A DNA stretch of 64,000 bases from an uncultured Thalassolituus sp. (GCF_950066645.1 NZ_CATMFB010000003.1:1-64000); one strand, 5' to 3'; shown: positions 29,398 through 40,435, counted from the first letter of the stretch. Notes: generated by a model not told the origin, from the letters alone. A program made the numbers and translations.

Positions 29398-30267
29398 TTA
29401 CCGATCCCAGTAGGGCCGCTCACCGAAGTAATCGCCCATAAAGTCGATAAACAGACGGATCTTACTTGATACCAGTGTGCGGTGCGCGTACACCGCATAT
29501 AAGGCAATGGGTTCAGGTACTTCCTTCTGCAGGATTTCTACCAGACGGCCATCAGCCAGGGCTGCCCCTGATATAAAAGTCGGCTGCAGCACAATCCCGG
29601 CGCCCGCAATCGCAGCATTGTTGAGTACTTCACCGTTATTACAGGTAAATCCTGCCGCCAAAGCACGATGACGGTCATCTTCGGTGTAGCTGTATTGCAG
29701 AAAGCGATGATCAGCGAGCGCCGTCTCAGACTCCGGCGTTCCGAAGAGTCTGAGGTATTCTGGTGAAGCACAGTACGCGAGCCGGATCGTTGCGAGCCGC
29801 TTCGCCACCAGCGAAGAATCCTTCAGGTGTCCGATCCGTAGGGCCACATCAAAACCTTCGTTCACGATATCGACTTTACGGTCATTGAGCTGCAGGTCGA
29901 TACCCACCTCAGGATGGGCCTGTTGAAATGCCACCAGCGGTGCCGCCAGGTGCAGACTGGCAAAAGACACCGGCGCCGCGATGCGTAACAACCCACGCGC
30001 CCGGGACTGATCATCGCCCGCCTGATTTTCCATATCCTCAATATCCGTGAGAATCTGACGGGCCTGCTGCACGTATCGCGTGCCCACCTCGGTGAGATGC
30101 ACCTGACGGGTTGTCCGGTTAAGCAAACGGACACCCAGATGGGTTTCCAGCTGTCCGACATACTTACTGACCAGCTGTGGCGACATCTCGAGACGGGAAG
30201 CCGCTGCGGTAAAACTGCCCTCAGCCACAACCGTTACCAGCGCGCGCATTGCTTCAATTCTGTCCAT
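29398..30267 (-). CDS. LysR-family regulator divergent from doxX
   Basis: A 289-residue LysR regulator. The N-terminal winged helix-turn-helix runs over about residues 5–60 (EGSFTAAASRLEMSPQLVSKYVGQLETHLGVRLLNRTTR), followed by a typical substrate-binding domain. It is divergent from the DoxX and dioxygenase genes and separated from them by about 105 bp that includes an inverted repeat, so it very likely controls them. The inducer is unknown; an aromatic compound or oxidative signal would fit its targets. The ATG at 30267 is preferred over the GTG one codon before it. Confidence 0.85.
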   Translation of the reverse strand: MDRIEAMRALVTVVAEGSFTAAASRLEMSPQLVSKYVGQLETHLGVRLLNRTTRQVHLTEVGTRYVQQARQILTDIEDMENQAGDDQSRARGLLRIAAPVSFASLHLAAPLVAFQQAHPEVGIDLQLNDRKVDIVNEGFDVALRIGHLKDSSLVAKRLATIRLAYCASPEYLRLFGTPESETALADHRFLQYSYTEDDRHRALAAGFTCNNGEVLNNAAIAGAGIVLQPTFISGAALADGRLVEILQKEVPEPIALYAVYAHRTLVSSKIRLFIDFMGDYFGERPYWDR

Positions 30268-30284
30268 CACTCAACTCTCAATGA

Positions 30285-30326
30285 TTTGTTGATAATTAAG
30301 CAATGAAAGACATCTTAATCAACAAA
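30285..30326. promoter_or_regulatory. Imperfect inverted repeat, probable LysR operator
   Basis: TTTGTTGATAATTAAG (30285–30300) is matched in reverse complement by CTTAATCAACAAA (30314–30326); the left arm carries three extra bases. The TTGAT/ATCAA half-sites and the location in the divergent intergenic region fit a LysR recognition and activation region. Binding is inferred. Confidence 0.55.
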
Positions 30327-30372
30327 TTAATGACAGTTAAAGTAAACAGATCAATCACAGGAGCAAGTTACT

Positions 30373-30840
30373 ATGAACATTCAATCAGTATTTTCGACTC
30401 AGGCCGGCATTTCTGCACTGTTTCTCCGGGTGCCCGTGGGACTGATTCTCGCAGCACACGGCTCACAGAAACTGTTTGGCTGGTTTGGTGGTTACGGCCT
30501 TGAAGGGACCGGCCAGTGGATGGCCAGTATCGGACTGGAGCCCGGGTTTCTGATGGCACTGTTAGCGGGCAGTGCAGAATTCTTCGGCGGGCTGGCATTG
30601 GCGGCAGGCCTGCTGACGCGCCCTGCTGCATTGCTGACTGCATTCACCATGCTTATTGCGATCTCCAGCGTGCATATTGATAACGGCTTATTTATGGCCA
30701 ATAACGGTTACGAATACGCACTGACTCTGTTTGTTGTCAGTATCGCTCTGGCCGTGCAGGGTGCCGGAAGTTTTTCGGTCGATCACATCATCAGCAAAAA
30801 GCTCGGTAACAGCTCTGCTCTGACCGCGGCCCTCGCCTGA
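30373..30840 (+). CDS. DoxX family membrane protein
   Basis: A 155-residue DoxX family protein with four hydrophobic segments and the family start LFLRVPVGLILAAHGSQKLFGWFGGYGLEGTG. DoxX proteins are inner-membrane proteins of uncertain role, linked to redox balance and sulfur or quinol oxidation. The following gene encodes a dioxygenase 25 bp later, so the two form an operon under the divergent LysR gene. Confidence 0.88.
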   Translation: MNIQSVFSTQAGISALFLRVPVGLILAAHGSQKLFGWFGGYGLEGTGQWMASIGLEPGFLMALLAGSAEFFGGLALAAGLLTRPAALLTAFTMLIAISSVHIDNGLFMANNGYEYALTLFVVSIALAVQGAGSFSVDHIISKKLGNSSALTAALA

Positions 30841-30865
30841 CAGCACTTACCAGAAGGAGGCGTCA

Positions 30866-31699
30866 ATGCACCCCGATATTCTCTTTATCTCCCACGGTGG
30901 CGGCCCGCTGCCGCTGCTGGGAGACCCGGGACACGCAGAAATGGTGGAGCAGTTGCAGACTCTTGCTCGTGAGTTCCCGCGCCCCAGTGCCGTGCTGATC
31001 ATCAGCGCCCACTGGGAAGCCCCTCATGCCACCGTCACCACAGCCGCTGCGCCGGACCTGATTTACGACTACTCGGGCTTCCCGCCTGAGTCCTACCAGA
31101 TTCAATACCCGGCTCCCGGAGAACCGGCTCTGGCTGCTCAGGTAATTGAGGTGATCAACGAAGCCGGCATCAGCGCCAGAGGCGCGCCGGACAGAGGGCT
31201 GGATCACGGCGTCTTCGTACCCCTGAAAATCATGTACCCCGAAGCTGACATCCCCTGCGTTCAACTGTCGCTGATTCAGGGGCTGGATACCGGACAGCAT
31301 CTGGCACTGGGCGCAGCATTACAGCAGCTGGATTATCCGGGGTTACTCGTGATTGGTTCCGGGTTTTCCTTCCACAATATGCGTGCTTTTTTCGCTCCCG
31401 ACAGCAAAGACACCGACGAACTGAACCTCGCCTTTGAGCGCTGGCTGGAAGACACACTGACCACGCAGCAGCTGACCGACGAAGAGCGTCATACGCGCCT
31501 GTTTAACTGGGTTCAGGCACCCGGAGCCAGATTCTGCCACCCACGCGAGGAACACCTGCTGCCACTTCATGTCTGCTATGGGCTCGCTGCCGGACCAGCG
31601 AACCATCAGTTACATGGCAGAATTCTCGGCCGGGCATCTGGCATGTATGGCTGGCAGGCGTCTGCCAGAGTGGCCGGATTGCGGTATACTGATGGCTGA
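30866..31699 (+). CDS. DODA-type extradiol dioxygenase (LigB family, YgiD-like)
   Basis: A 277-residue class III extradiol dioxygenase-like protein. Putative metal ligands appear as H in FISHGGGPLPL (about residue 11), H in ISAHWEAPHAT (about 50) and H in PDRGLDHGVFVPL (about 113). Relatives include plant 4,5-DOPA dioxygenase and E. coli YgiD. The natural catechol-like substrate is not known. A GGAGG site precedes the ATG. The LysR-DoxX-dioxygenase arrangement is a common mobile-looking cassette in proteobacteria. Confidence 0.85.
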   Translation: MHPDILFISHGGGPLPLLGDPGHAEMVEQLQTLAREFPRPSAVLIISAHWEAPHATVTTAAAPDLIYDYSGFPPESYQIQYPAPGEPALAAQVIEVINEAGISARGAPDRGLDHGVFVPLKIMYPEADIPCVQLSLIQGLDTGQHLALGAALQQLDYPGLLVIGSGFSFHNMRAFFAPDSKDTDELNLAFERWLEDTLTTQQLTDEERHTRLFNWVQAPGARFCHPREEHLLPLHVCYGLAAGPANHQLHGRILGRASGMYGWQASARVAGLRYTDG

Positions 31700-31707
31700 C
31701 ACTCTGA

Positions 31708-32379
<672 letters not shown>

Positions 32380-32437
32380 GTCGATTTCGCATACAATATC
32401 GGGTCCCATCGAATTTATTTGGTATACAGGACAACCC

Positions 32438-32698
32438 ATGGCTCGCGTAACTGTTGAAGACTGCCTGAATCACGTTGATAACCGCTTTGAGCTGGTCATG
32501 CTGGCCGCCAAGCGCGCCCGTCAGATCGCTGTAAACGGTGCAGAACCTATGGTCGCTGAAGAAAACGACAAGCCGACCGTTATTGCTCTGCGTGAAATTG
32601 CAGATGACCTGGTCACTCCAGCCACTATGGCAGCTCAGGAAGAAGCGGCCCGCCGCCAGACTGTCATGGAAATGGACATCGAACCTCAGGAACTCTGA
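32438..32698 (+). CDS. rpoZ: RNA polymerase omega subunit
   Basis: An 86-residue omega subunit that aids RNA polymerase assembly and contributes to a ppGpp site. The start at 32438 gives [29 protein letters not shown], the exact family beginning; the in-frame codon further upstream would add a non-family extension. spoT follows 12 bp later. Confidence 0.97.
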   Translation: MARVTVEDCLNHVDNRFELVMLAAKRARQIAVNGAEPMVAEENDKPTVIALREIADDLVTPATMAAQEEAARRQTVMEMDIEPQEL

Positions 32699-32710
32699 GG
32701 GTTCATCTGA

Positions 32711-34840
32711 GTGCCCACCATTGATGCCTTATCCGAGCGACTGACCCAGTATCTGAGCCACAGCCAGATCAAACAGGTCTGTCGCGCCTATTATTACGCG
32801 GAACAGGCACACGAAGGGCAACGCCGCCGCAGCGGTGAACCTTACATAGTTCATCCGCTGGCGGTTGCCAATATTCTCACTGAAATGCACCTCGACCATC
32901 AGAGTCTGATGGCCGCCATGCTGCATGATGTGATTGAAGACACCGGAATTCCCAAATCCGCCCTCGCGACTCAATTTGGCGACGTAGTGACCGATCTGGT
33001 GGACGGTGTCTCCAAGCTGACGAATATTCACTTCGAAAGCAAAGAAGAACAACAGGCCGAAAACTTCCAGAAAATGGCGATGGCGATGGCGAAAGACATC
33101 CGCGTCATTCTGGTAAAGCTGGCCGATCGCCTGCACAACCTCCGTACGCTCGGTTCACTGAAGCCCGAAAAGCGTCGCCGTATCGCACGTGAAACGCTGG
33201 ATATCTACTCGCCGATTGCTAACCGTCTGGGCCTGAACAGTGTCCGGATGGAGATGGAAGACCTCTGCTTCGAAGCTATGTATCCGATGCGCTCGGAAAT
33301 GATCCGCAAGGCCGTAAAATCGGCCCGTGGCCACCGAACCGAAATGGTCGACAGCATCGCCGCTGCCATCCGCAACCGCCTGAATGAAAACGCAATCTCT
33401 GCGCGGGTGTTCGGACGTGAGAAACATCTCTACAGCATTTACAGCAAAATGCGCGACCAGCGTAAGTCGCTGGGCGATATTATGGATGTCTTCGGTTTCC
33501 GTATCGTCACCGACTCAGTCGATGATTGCTACCGCATTCTAGGTGCGATGCACAGTCTGTTTAAACCTGTGCCCGGGCGCTTCAAAGACTACATCGCCAT
33601 CCCGAAGACGAACGGCTATCAATCGCTGCACACCACGCTGATTGGTCTCAGTGGTACGCCGATTGAAATCCAGATCCGTACCGAAGATATGGAAGCGATG
33701 GCCAACCACGGGATTGCCGCACACTGGCTGTACAAGAGCGAAAGCGATCAGGTCAGCGGCACACAGCGCGCGCGTCAGTGGGTTCAGAACCTACTCGAAC
33801 TCCAGAAAAATGCCGGCTCGCCGATCGAATTCGTTGAACACGTAAAAGTCGATCTGTTCCCGGACGAAATTTATGTCTTCACACCGAAAGGGAAAATTCT
33901 GGAGCTGCCTTCCGGTTCGACCGCCGTCGACTTTGCCTACGCCGTACATACGGACGTTGGTAATCACTGTATCGCCTGCCGTATCGACAAGCAGCTGGCA
34001 CCATTGAGCGCGCGTTTACAGAACGGCCAGACCATCCAGATTGTGACTGCCCCGAATGCGCAGCCAAATCCAGCCTGGCTTAATTTCGTGGTGACCGGTA
34101 AAGCACGCTCAAATATCCGCAACTATCTGAAAACCCAGCGCCGCTCTGAATCCGTGTCTCTGGGTGAACGCCTTCTGAATAAAGCACTGAGCGCCCTCGG
34201 CAAAACGATGGAAGACATCGATCAGGCGCACATTGATCTGGTACTGAAAGAAACCGATCTGGTGACCATTGAAGATCTGCTCGAAGACATCGGTGCCGGC
34301 AACCGGATGGCACCTCTGATTGCCCGGCGTTTACTGGTTGCCAACAAAGATACTGACATCGATCTGCACGCCTTCGAAGCGTCGCCAATGGCGATTAAAG
34401 GCACCGAAGGTCTGGTGGTCAGCTTTGCAAAATGTTGTAGCCCGATTCCGGGTGATCCTATTGTCGGGCATGTCAGCTCAGGGCGTGGTCTGGTTGTTCA
34501 CACAGAGACCTGTCGGAATGTCGAAGAGTATCGCGACAACCCGGAAAAATGTGTCCACCTGAGTTGGGACAAAGACATCAGCAGTGAGTTTACTGTCGAC
34601 CTTAAGGTCTACATGGAAAACCGCCGCGGTATTATTGTTGAAGTCGCCTCCGCCGTTAACCAGGCAGATGCCAACATTGAAAAGATCAGTGTCGAAGAGC
34701 GCGATGCCCGCCTCAGTGTGACACATATGAAATTAAGTGTTCAGGGACGCAAACACCTGGCACGGACTATACGCCGGCTGCGCACCATCCGCGGAGTCAG
34801 CAAAATTGTACGAACCAGAAATCCAAAGGAAAAATCATGA
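32711..34840 (+). CDS. spoT: Bifunctional (p)ppGpp synthetase/hydrolase SpoT
   Basis: A 709-residue RelA/SpoT homologue. The hydrolase HD domain is intact ([39 protein letters not shown]), the synthetase domain has [20 protein letters not shown], then TGS ([20 protein letters not shown]), helical and ACT domains follow. It starts with GTG. It therefore degrades (p)ppGpp and may also make it. The stop overlaps the ridA start by four bases (ATGA), which indicates translational coupling. Confidence 0.95.
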   Translation: MPTIDALSERLTQYLSHSQIKQVCRAYYYAEQAHEGQRRRSGEPYIVHPLAVANILTEMHLDHQSLMAAMLHDVIEDTGIPKSALATQFGDVVTDLVDGVSKLTNIHFESKEEQQAENFQKMAMAMAKDIRVILVKLADRLHNLRTLGSLKPEKRRRIARETLDIYSPIANRLGLNSVRMEMEDLCFEAMYPMRSEMIRKAVKSARGHRTEMVDSIAAAIRNRLNENAISARVFGREKHLYSIYSKMRDQRKSLGDIMDVFGFRIVTDSVDDCYRILGAMHSLFKPVPGRFKDYIAIPKTNGYQSLHTTLIGLSGTPIEIQIRTEDMEAMANHGIAAHWLYKSESDQVSGTQRARQWVQNLLELQKNAGSPIEFVEHVKVDLFPDEIYVFTPKGKILELPSGSTAVDFAYAVHTDVGNHCIACRIDKQLAPLSARLQNGQTIQIVTAPNAQPNPAWLNFVVTGKARSNIRNYLKTQRRSESVSLGERLLNKALSALGKTMEDIDQAHIDLVLKETDLVTIEDLLEDIGAGNRMAPLIARRLLVANKDTDIDLHAFEASPMAIKGTEGLVVSFAKCCSPIPGDPIVGHVSSGRGLVVHTETCRNVEEYRDNPEKCVHLSWDKDISSEFTVDLKVYMENRRGIIVEVASAVNQADANIEKISVEERDARLSVTHMKLSVQGRKHLARTIRRLRTIRGVSKIVRTRNPKEKS

Positions 34841-35220
34841 GCCGCGAGATCATCGCTACCGATAAAGCACCCCAGGCAATCGGCACTTATTCCCAGGCTG
34901 TAAAAATAGGCCACACAGTTTACCTGTCAGGTCAGATTGCTCTGGTACCGGAAACAATGGAAGTGATTGAAGGCGGCATCGAAGCAGAAATTCATCAGGT
35001 ATTTAAAAACCTGACTGCCGTCTGTGAAGCAGCAGGTGGCTCACTGCAACAGATTGCCAAGCTGAATATTTTCCTGACAGACCTGAGCAACTTTGCCACC
35101 GTAAACAGCATCATGGCTCAGTATTTCGAACAGCCATACCCTGCACGTGCTGCGCTGGGCGTCAAAGAGCTGCCTAAAGGTGTCGGTGTTGAGATGGACG
35201 GTGTTCTGGAGCTGGTTTAA
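34837..35220 (+). CDS. ridA: RidA, enamine/imine deaminase
   Basis: A 127-residue RidA protein that hydrolyses reactive 2-aminoacrylate enamines. The family features [19 protein letters not shown] and the C-terminal [23 protein letters not shown], with the catalytic arginine R in PARAAL, are present. It is coupled to spoT by a four-base overlap. Confidence 0.95.
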   Translation: MSREIIATDKAPQAIGTYSQAVKIGHTVYLSGQIALVPETMEVIEGGIEAEIHQVFKNLTAVCEAAGGSLQQIAKLNIFLTDLSNFATVNSIMAQYFEQPYPARAALGVKELPKGVGVEMDGVLELV

Positions 35221-35249
35221 CAGCTCCGTCAGCGGGTGCCGTCCACCCG

Positions 35250-36602
35250 CTACTGTTCTTCCTTATCGTGATGCCGCACAGGCACCTGCAGCTTGGTAGC
35301 GAACGCCTCTTCAAACTGCGCTAATTTTTCGATGAGCCCTTCAGTCAGTTTTCTGCCGGTCACCAGCATCACAATACCGTGATGATTGACAAGATCATTG
35401 CTCAGCACCATCCCTGGTTTCAGTTTCGAGACAGGCAGGGTGACCTGCATATTTTTCGCGTGTATTTCCAGAATCTGATCGTAGACATAATCAAATGCAG
35501 TGACGACCTCAGGGTCATAACGCTTGCCACTTTCTTTAACAATAACGTTGTACGCTTCCCTGTCCTGCAGGGCTTTGCCCATAAAGTTATGGGGCAACAA
35601 CAGATTATCGTAATCATTAGCGACGGCCACGATTCTGGCTCCCAGGGGAATAGCCTCACCGACGAGCTTTCCGGGAAAGCCCGCCCCATCAAAACGTTCG
35701 TGATGACAACGAACGATGTAAGCCGCCTCCTGAATGGGCTCAAACGCCATCAGAGCACTTTCCCCTAACATCGAATGCTGCTTATATATGGCCAGCTCAC
35801 CACGGCTCATCTCTCCGGGGCTTTTCCGTAACGTCGCCTGATCGATACCGATTTTACCGATATCATGTACCAGTGCAGAAATATGAATCAGGCGTTGTTC
35901 GGTAACCGGCAGTCCCATCTGAGCACTGATAAGATCGGCAATCGCGGCGACCCGCTTGGCATGCCCTTTTTTAGTTTTCTCGTTCAGATCTGCAAGCGCG
36001 GACAAAAGAGGAACACACTGCATGTAACTCTCTTTCAGATCCTGATATGCAAGATCAAGCTGGTCCGCTGTCTGCTGCAGCTCCTGAGTCCGCAGCTGAA
36101 TCGTTTTCTCCTGCTGCTCACTCAGCTCTCTCAGCTGCCTGTTCTGATCTTCCTGTATCTGTATGAGTCGGCGATTCTGCTCTTTAAGACAGCGCACAGA
36201 AATAATATCGTTGATGCGACGGATCAGGTCCTCATCATCCCAGGGCTTGGTCAGATACTGAGAAATACGCCCCGAATTAATCGCCGTCATTGCGGACGTC
36301 ACATCTGAGTATCCGGTCAACAGTATACGATCCGTATGCGACCAACGATTCGCTACCTGAGTCAGAAATTCAGCACCATCCATACCCGGCATCCGCATAT
36401 CAGACATCACCAGATCGATGGGCCCGGCCTCAAGAACCTTAAGGCCATCTTCTGCGCTTTCTGCGGTGCTCACCTGAATGCCATCTTCATCTTCCAGCAA
36501 ACGTTTAAGACTCGAAAGAATATGAGGTTCGTCATCCACCAGCAGTATACGGCAACGGATATTGTCCACAGTTTCCTGTACCTCACAGGCATGAGTAGTC
36601 AT
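35250..36602 (-). CDS. Response regulator with HD-GYP domain (c-di-GMP phosphodiesterase type)
   Basis: A 450-residue protein. The receiver domain has the phosphorylation site D68 in LVMSDMRMPG and K119 in LTKPW. A long coiled coil (about 135–190) joins it to an HD-GYP domain with HD at 246–247 (HDIGKIG) and HHERFDGAGFP at 300–310. The signature tyrosine of GYP is phenylalanine here. HD-GYP proteins degrade cyclic di-GMP. The start at 36602 lies inside the upstream kinase gene by 20 bp, so the pair is coupled. Local GC is lower than that of the flanks. Confidence 0.85.
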   Translation of the reverse strand: MTTHACEVQETVDNIRCRILLVDDEPHILSSLKRLLEDEDGIQVSTAESAEDGLKVLEAGPIDLVMSDMRMPGMDGAEFLTQVANRWSHTDRILLTGYSDVTSAMTAINSGRISQYLTKPWDDEDLIRRINDIISVRCLKEQNRRLIQIQEDQNRQLRELSEQQEKTIQLRTQELQQTADQLDLAYQDLKESYMQCVPLLSALADLNEKTKKGHAKRVAAIADLISAQMGLPVTEQRLIHISALVHDIGKIGIDQATLRKSPGEMSRGELAIYKQHSMLGESALMAFEPIQEAAYIVRCHHERFDGAGFPGKLVGEAIPLGARIVAVANDYDNLLLPHNFMGKALQDREAYNVIVKESGKRYDPEVVTAFDYVYDQILEIHAKNMQVTLPVSKLKPGMVLSNDLVNHHGIVMLVTGRKLTEGLIEKLAQFEEAFATKLQVPVRHHDKEEQ

Positions 36603-38403
36603 CGTCTTTATCCTGTTCAGAGTCTTTGAAAGGCAAAGCAATCCGGAAGCAGGTACCTTTACCTACTTCGGAATCCACCCGGATTCGTCCCTGATGCTGT
36701 TCGATGATCCCATAAGAAAGAGACAGACCAAGTCCGGTTCCTTCTCCAACATCTTTGGTCGTAAAAAAGGGATCAAAGATTCTCTCTTTAACTGCGTCCT
36801 CGATACCGCAGCCATCGTCTTCTACCTCGATAATAATGTCATTACGGTCGATAAAAGAGCGAAGATAAATATTTCCATCGGATGAGATTGCCTGTGCGGA
36901 ATTCACTACCAGATTGACGATAACCTGACTGATCTGGCTCTCGACCATTTCCAGCTCTGGCAACTCTCCCAGCTCATAATGAACCTGAACACCCTCGGGT
37001 ATCTGAGACTTGGCAATATTGACCGAACTCAGAATACAACGATTGATATCAGCCACCTGAAATCTGTCCTCCTGCGGTCGGGAAAACATTTTCAGATCAC
37101 TTACGATCCGTTGTACGCGTTCAATACCATCCATAGATTCCGAAATAACGTCATCGACATTTTTTCTCAGGTTCGTATATTTACAGGTTTTCTGAAGTTG
37201 ATTGATATGTTCAACCATCTCACCTTCAGGCACGCCGGACTTTACCCTGTCCAGTTCATCTGCCAGTGAAAGTGCACGATCACAGTATTTTCCAAGCATA
37301 TTCAGGTTGGATTTAATAAAACCGACCGGATTATTAATTTCATGCGCAATACCTGCGGACATCTGCCCGAGGGACGCCAGCTTTTCTTTCTGAAGTAACT
37401 GGTCTCTGGCTTTCTCCAGCTCGCTGTTCATCGAAGAAAGTTCGCTGTTTTTACTCAACAGCTCTCCCTGCAGCTTAGCCCGTTGCATAATCTCGTCAAC
37501 GAGGTCGCCGTTAATCGAGGTAAGTTCCTGGGTACGCTGCATCGTCAGATCAATAAACCGGCGTACCGAAATTCGTGCCTGAATAAACTGCACCAGAAAT
37601 ATAATAGAGACACCGATACTGGCCAGGACGACGAACCAGCGGAAATTCTGAAACCAGTTCCGTTCGATGACTTTCTGTTTGACGCCAAGCCCGACTTCGA
37701 AATCGTCAACCATAAAGAAGTGATCCGGAATCAGATGTTGATTTCCGAGTGTAAAACCCTGATGACCTTCCGACGATGTCATAAAGATCACAGCGTCAGC
37801 ACGGCTGCTGTCGAAGAGTTGTTCGAGGCGACTCGCAGAGACTGCTGTGGCGACATAACTCTGAGCGTCATTCAGAGGAAAATAACGAATAACATAGTCA
37901 TCCAGCAGTCCGGCCTGGCGACGGACGATCTGAGTCACCTGTTGACCGTTTTCTGGCACTCTGAGCAAAGACAGTAGGGCAGTACTGTCTGCACGCCCCA
38001 GGCTGGTGATGTAGTTCAGCCCCCGGTAATTCAGCATGGCGCTGACTTCTGTAGCGACGTTGTCGCTTAACAGTGCCTGTGTGAAGACATCAAACTCTTC
38101 GTCACTGACAAACTCTGATGCATCGACCAGTCCCTTCACAATCTGAGCATCGTGAATAAGCTGATCAAATGATGCCTTAAGATCGGCGCTGTAGGCGCTG
38201 GAAAGGCTCACCGCAACTTCTTCTTCGAGCTGAGCTTCCCACTCCTGCGTATACACGACCGTCAGCCACGAAATAACACTGGCCGTGAGAAAGAAGAACG
38301 CTAACGGGAAATATTTCTGAATGAAAAGCAGTTTACCGGGCGTGTCGCCTTCTGACGCCATCTGCGCCATCAGTATCATTTTTTCCTGGGTGCTGCCCGC
38401 CAT
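36583..38403 (-). CDS. Membrane sensor histidine kinase, partner of the HD-GYP regulator
   Basis: A 606-residue kinase. Two membrane segments (about 32–52 and 255–275) enclose a periplasmic sensor of about 200 residues. A coiled-coil region leads to the HisKA-type dimer domain with H354 in GIAHEINNPVGF, and the ATPase has NLVVNSAQA (N box), DDGCGIED and GEGTGLGLSLSYGI. The HEINNP box is typical of NtrB- and HATPase-linked soluble-regulator kinases without DNA-binding partners. It lies upstream of, and overlaps, the HD-GYP regulator, so it probably phosphorylates D68 of that protein. A sampled 60-base line at 37261 has only 22 G+C. Confidence 0.85.
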   Translation of the reverse strand: MAGSTQEKMILMAQMASEGDTPGKLLFIQKYFPLAFFFLTASVISWLTVVYTQEWEAQLEEEVAVSLSSAYSADLKASFDQLIHDAQIVKGLVDASEFVSDEEFDVFTQALLSDNVATEVSAMLNYRGLNYITSLGRADSTALLSLLRVPENGQQVTQIVRRQAGLLDDYVIRYFPLNDAQSYVATAVSASRLEQLFDSSRADAVIFMTSSEGHQGFTLGNQHLIPDHFFMVDDFEVGLGVKQKVIERNWFQNFRWFVVLASIGVSIIFLVQFIQARISVRRFIDLTMQRTQELTSINGDLVDEIMQRAKLQGELLSKNSELSSMNSELEKARDQLLQKEKLASLGQMSAGIAHEINNPVGFIKSNLNMLGKYCDRALSLADELDRVKSGVPEGEMVEHINQLQKTCKYTNLRKNVDDVISESMDGIERVQRIVSDLKMFSRPQEDRFQVADINRCILSSVNIAKSQIPEGVQVHYELGELPELEMVESQISQVIVNLVVNSAQAISSDGNIYLRSFIDRNDIIIEVEDDGCGIEDAVKERIFDPFFTTKDVGEGTGLGLSLSYGIIEQHQGRIRVDSEVGKGTCFRIALPFKDSEQDKDDDYSCL

Positions 38404-38548
38404 GCCGTGCTCCTTCGTTCAGACCGGAAGCAACAGATTGCATACCAGTTATAAAGGTATAGCTGGCGGTGGCCCCAAAGGCAAAAGGACAGAAGAAATC
38501 AGGTAGTGATACGCGGCAGAAGACTCTGCCGCGAACAGGAGGTGCCGC

Positions 38549-39400
38549 TCAGATCAGTCCCATCTCAGTCAGCATCACGTCATAACCATCACGATAGTTG
38601 GTGTAACGGAAATCGTAACCCAGTGCGCGCAGGCGCTTATTCGAACAGCGGCGGTTAGCACGACGGGATACTTCGCCGACGTCTTTATCGGGATCGACAT
38701 CACCGATGCGGTCTTTCATCCACTCGAGAACGTCGAACAGTGTCGCAGGCTCGTCATCGGTGGCCAGATAGATGTTATCCAACTTATCGCCAGACAACGC
38801 CTTAGTAATGAGGAAATGCAGCACACCGACGCAATCGTCCCGATGAATACGATTGGTCCAGACCGCAGGCTCAGGATCACAGTAGCCGCCATGACGCGCC
38901 TGCTCGATCATGCGCGTACGACCCGGCCCATAAATGCCGGTGAAACGAACCACGGTACCGGCAATATCAGACTTCAGCAGAGCGTCTTCAGCAGCCAGCA
39001 TTTCTTTACCAGCAAAGCTGGAAGGCTGGGTTTCAGACGTTTCGTCGACCCACTCCGCGTCCATCTGGTGATACACCGAGGAGCTGGAGACAAAAAATGC
39101 ATGCTTTACGTTCTGGCCTTTTAACGACTTAAGAACGTTCTTCAGCCCTTTTACGTAATAGTTGTGATAGCCCTCTTTCGAGAATACAGGTGCTGCCACG
39201 CTGTACACCAGAATGTCTACATTATCGGGCAGCCCTGTCAGAGTCTCGGGGTCTGCGACGTCCGCAGATATCACTGTTACTCCTTCGGCAACCGGCTTAT
39301 CAGAACGACGAACACCGAATACCTCGTGCCCTTCTGCAGCCATTTGCCCCGCCAGGTGTCCACCAATGTCTCCGGTTCCCACAACCAGGATTCGAGCCAT
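38549..39400 (-). CDS. NAD-dependent epimerase/dehydratase-like SDR protein
   Basis: A 283-residue extended short-chain dehydrogenase/reductase. The NAD(P)-binding motif GTGDIGGHLA is at residues 7–16, with SSSVYHQ near 115 standing in for the serine-tyrosine site. It resembles E. coli YeeZ-type putative nucleotide-sugar epimerases, whose substrates are unknown. It is divergent from oxyR. Its 3' side carries a 9-bp hairpin at 38512–38533 without a T run. Confidence 0.75.
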   Translation of the reverse strand: MARILVVGTGDIGGHLAGQMAAEGHEVFGVRRSDKPVAEGVTVISADVADPETLTGLPDNVDILVYSVAAPVFSKEGYHNYYVKGLKNVLKSLKGQNVKHAFFVSSSSVYHQMDAEWVDETSETQPSSFAGKEMLAAEDALLKSDIAGTVVRFTGIYGPGRTRMIEQARHGGYCDPEPAVWTNRIHRDDCVGVLHFLITKALSGDKLDNIYLATDDEPATLFDVLEWMKDRIGDVDPDKDVGEVSRRANRRCSNKRLRALGYDFRYTNYRDGYDVMLTEMGLI

Positions 39401-39535
39401 GCCTTACCTCCACATTTCAGGCATTAAAGTGCTGCTTCTCACAACACCGTTTCTTTTATTGTAGTACGGCCTTCCGCTTCGCCCATTTATAGGTAAAATA
39501 AATCAAATCTGCCACTCTCATTCAAGGTAGCAATT

Positions 39536-40435
39536 ATGACGCTGACAGAACTCAAATACATCGTCACTGTCGCGCAGGAGCGCCACTTCGGCCGGGCCGC
39601 TGAAAAATGCTTTGTCAGTCAACCGACGCTCAGCGTAGCGATAAAAAAGCTGGAAAGCGAGCTGGGCGTGGCAATTTTTGAACGCAGCAAAAGCTCTGTG
39701 ACGGTAACGCCACTGGGCGAAAAAATCGTTACCCAGGCTCAGCGCGTTCTGGAAGAATCCCGCACCATCCGTGACATCGCTACCGCAGGGCAGGATCAGT
39801 TATCGTCTCCCCTCAAGCTGGGGGCGATTTTCACTATCGGGCCGTATCTCTTTCCACACCTTGTGCCGTTACTGCACAAGCAGGCACCGACAATGCCGCT
39901 GTATCTGGAAGAAAACTACACCGGCGTTCTGCGCAAACAACTGCGCGATGGCGAGCTGGACGCCATCATCGTTGCCCTGCCATTTACAGAGCCGGACGTT
40001 GTCACTCACCCGCTGTACGAAGAGAATTTTGTCGTCGTCCTGCCGCGCGATCACAAGTGGAGCAAACAGGAGTCTGTGGCGGCGGAGCAACTGGTCGATG
40101 AAGACCTGCTGATGCTTGGCGAAGGTCATTGCTTCCGCGATCAGGTCTTCGAACATTGTCCTGCACTGCACCGTAAACATCATAGCCGCCTGGGCAGCGT
40201 GCTCGAAGGCAGCTCACTGGAAACCCTTAAGCACATGGTCGCCACCGGTCTGGGAATTACCGTCCTTCCCGAATCTGCGATTGGCAACATGGATGAGAGC
40301 CTGCTCTGCATCCGCCCGTTCAAAGAGCCCGCGCCTTACCGCACAGTAGCCATGGCGTGGCGCGCCAGTTTCCCACGCGGGCAGGCGATTGATCTGCTTC
40401 TATCTAACGCCCGTCAGTGTAAATTGCACGGCTGA
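39536..40435 (+). CDS. oxyR: OxyR, peroxide-sensing LysR regulator
   Basis: A 299-residue LysR regulator with the OxyR-specific redox cysteines at exactly the E. coli numbers, C199 and C208, in GEGHCFRDQVFEHCP. Peroxide forms a disulfide between them and activates antioxidant genes. The DNA-binding helix-turn-helix reads RHFGRAAEKCFVSQPTLSVAIKKLE. recG follows 5 bp later, the oxyR-recG operon known from Pseudomonas. Confidence 0.95.
   Translation: MTLTELKYIVTVAQERHFGRAAEKCFVSQPTLSVAIKKLESELGVAIFERSKSSVTVTPLGEKIVTQAQRVLEESRTIRDIATAGQDQLSSPLKLGAIFTIGPYLFPHLVPLLHKQAPTMPLYLEENYTGVLRKQLRDGELDAIIVALPFTEPDVVTHPLYEENFVVVLPRDHKWSKQESVAAEQLVDEDLLMLGEGHCFRDQVFEHCPALHRKHHSRLGSVLEGSSLETLKHMVATGLGITVLPESAIGNMDESLLCIRPFKEPAPYRTVAMAWRASFPRGQAIDLLLSNARQCKLHG

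Noticed and set aside
38512..38533. Nine-bp hairpin CGCGGCAGA-AGAC-TCTGCCGCG as a terminator
   Set aside because: Perfect stem but no T run on either side; recorded only as a possible structure after the SDR gene.
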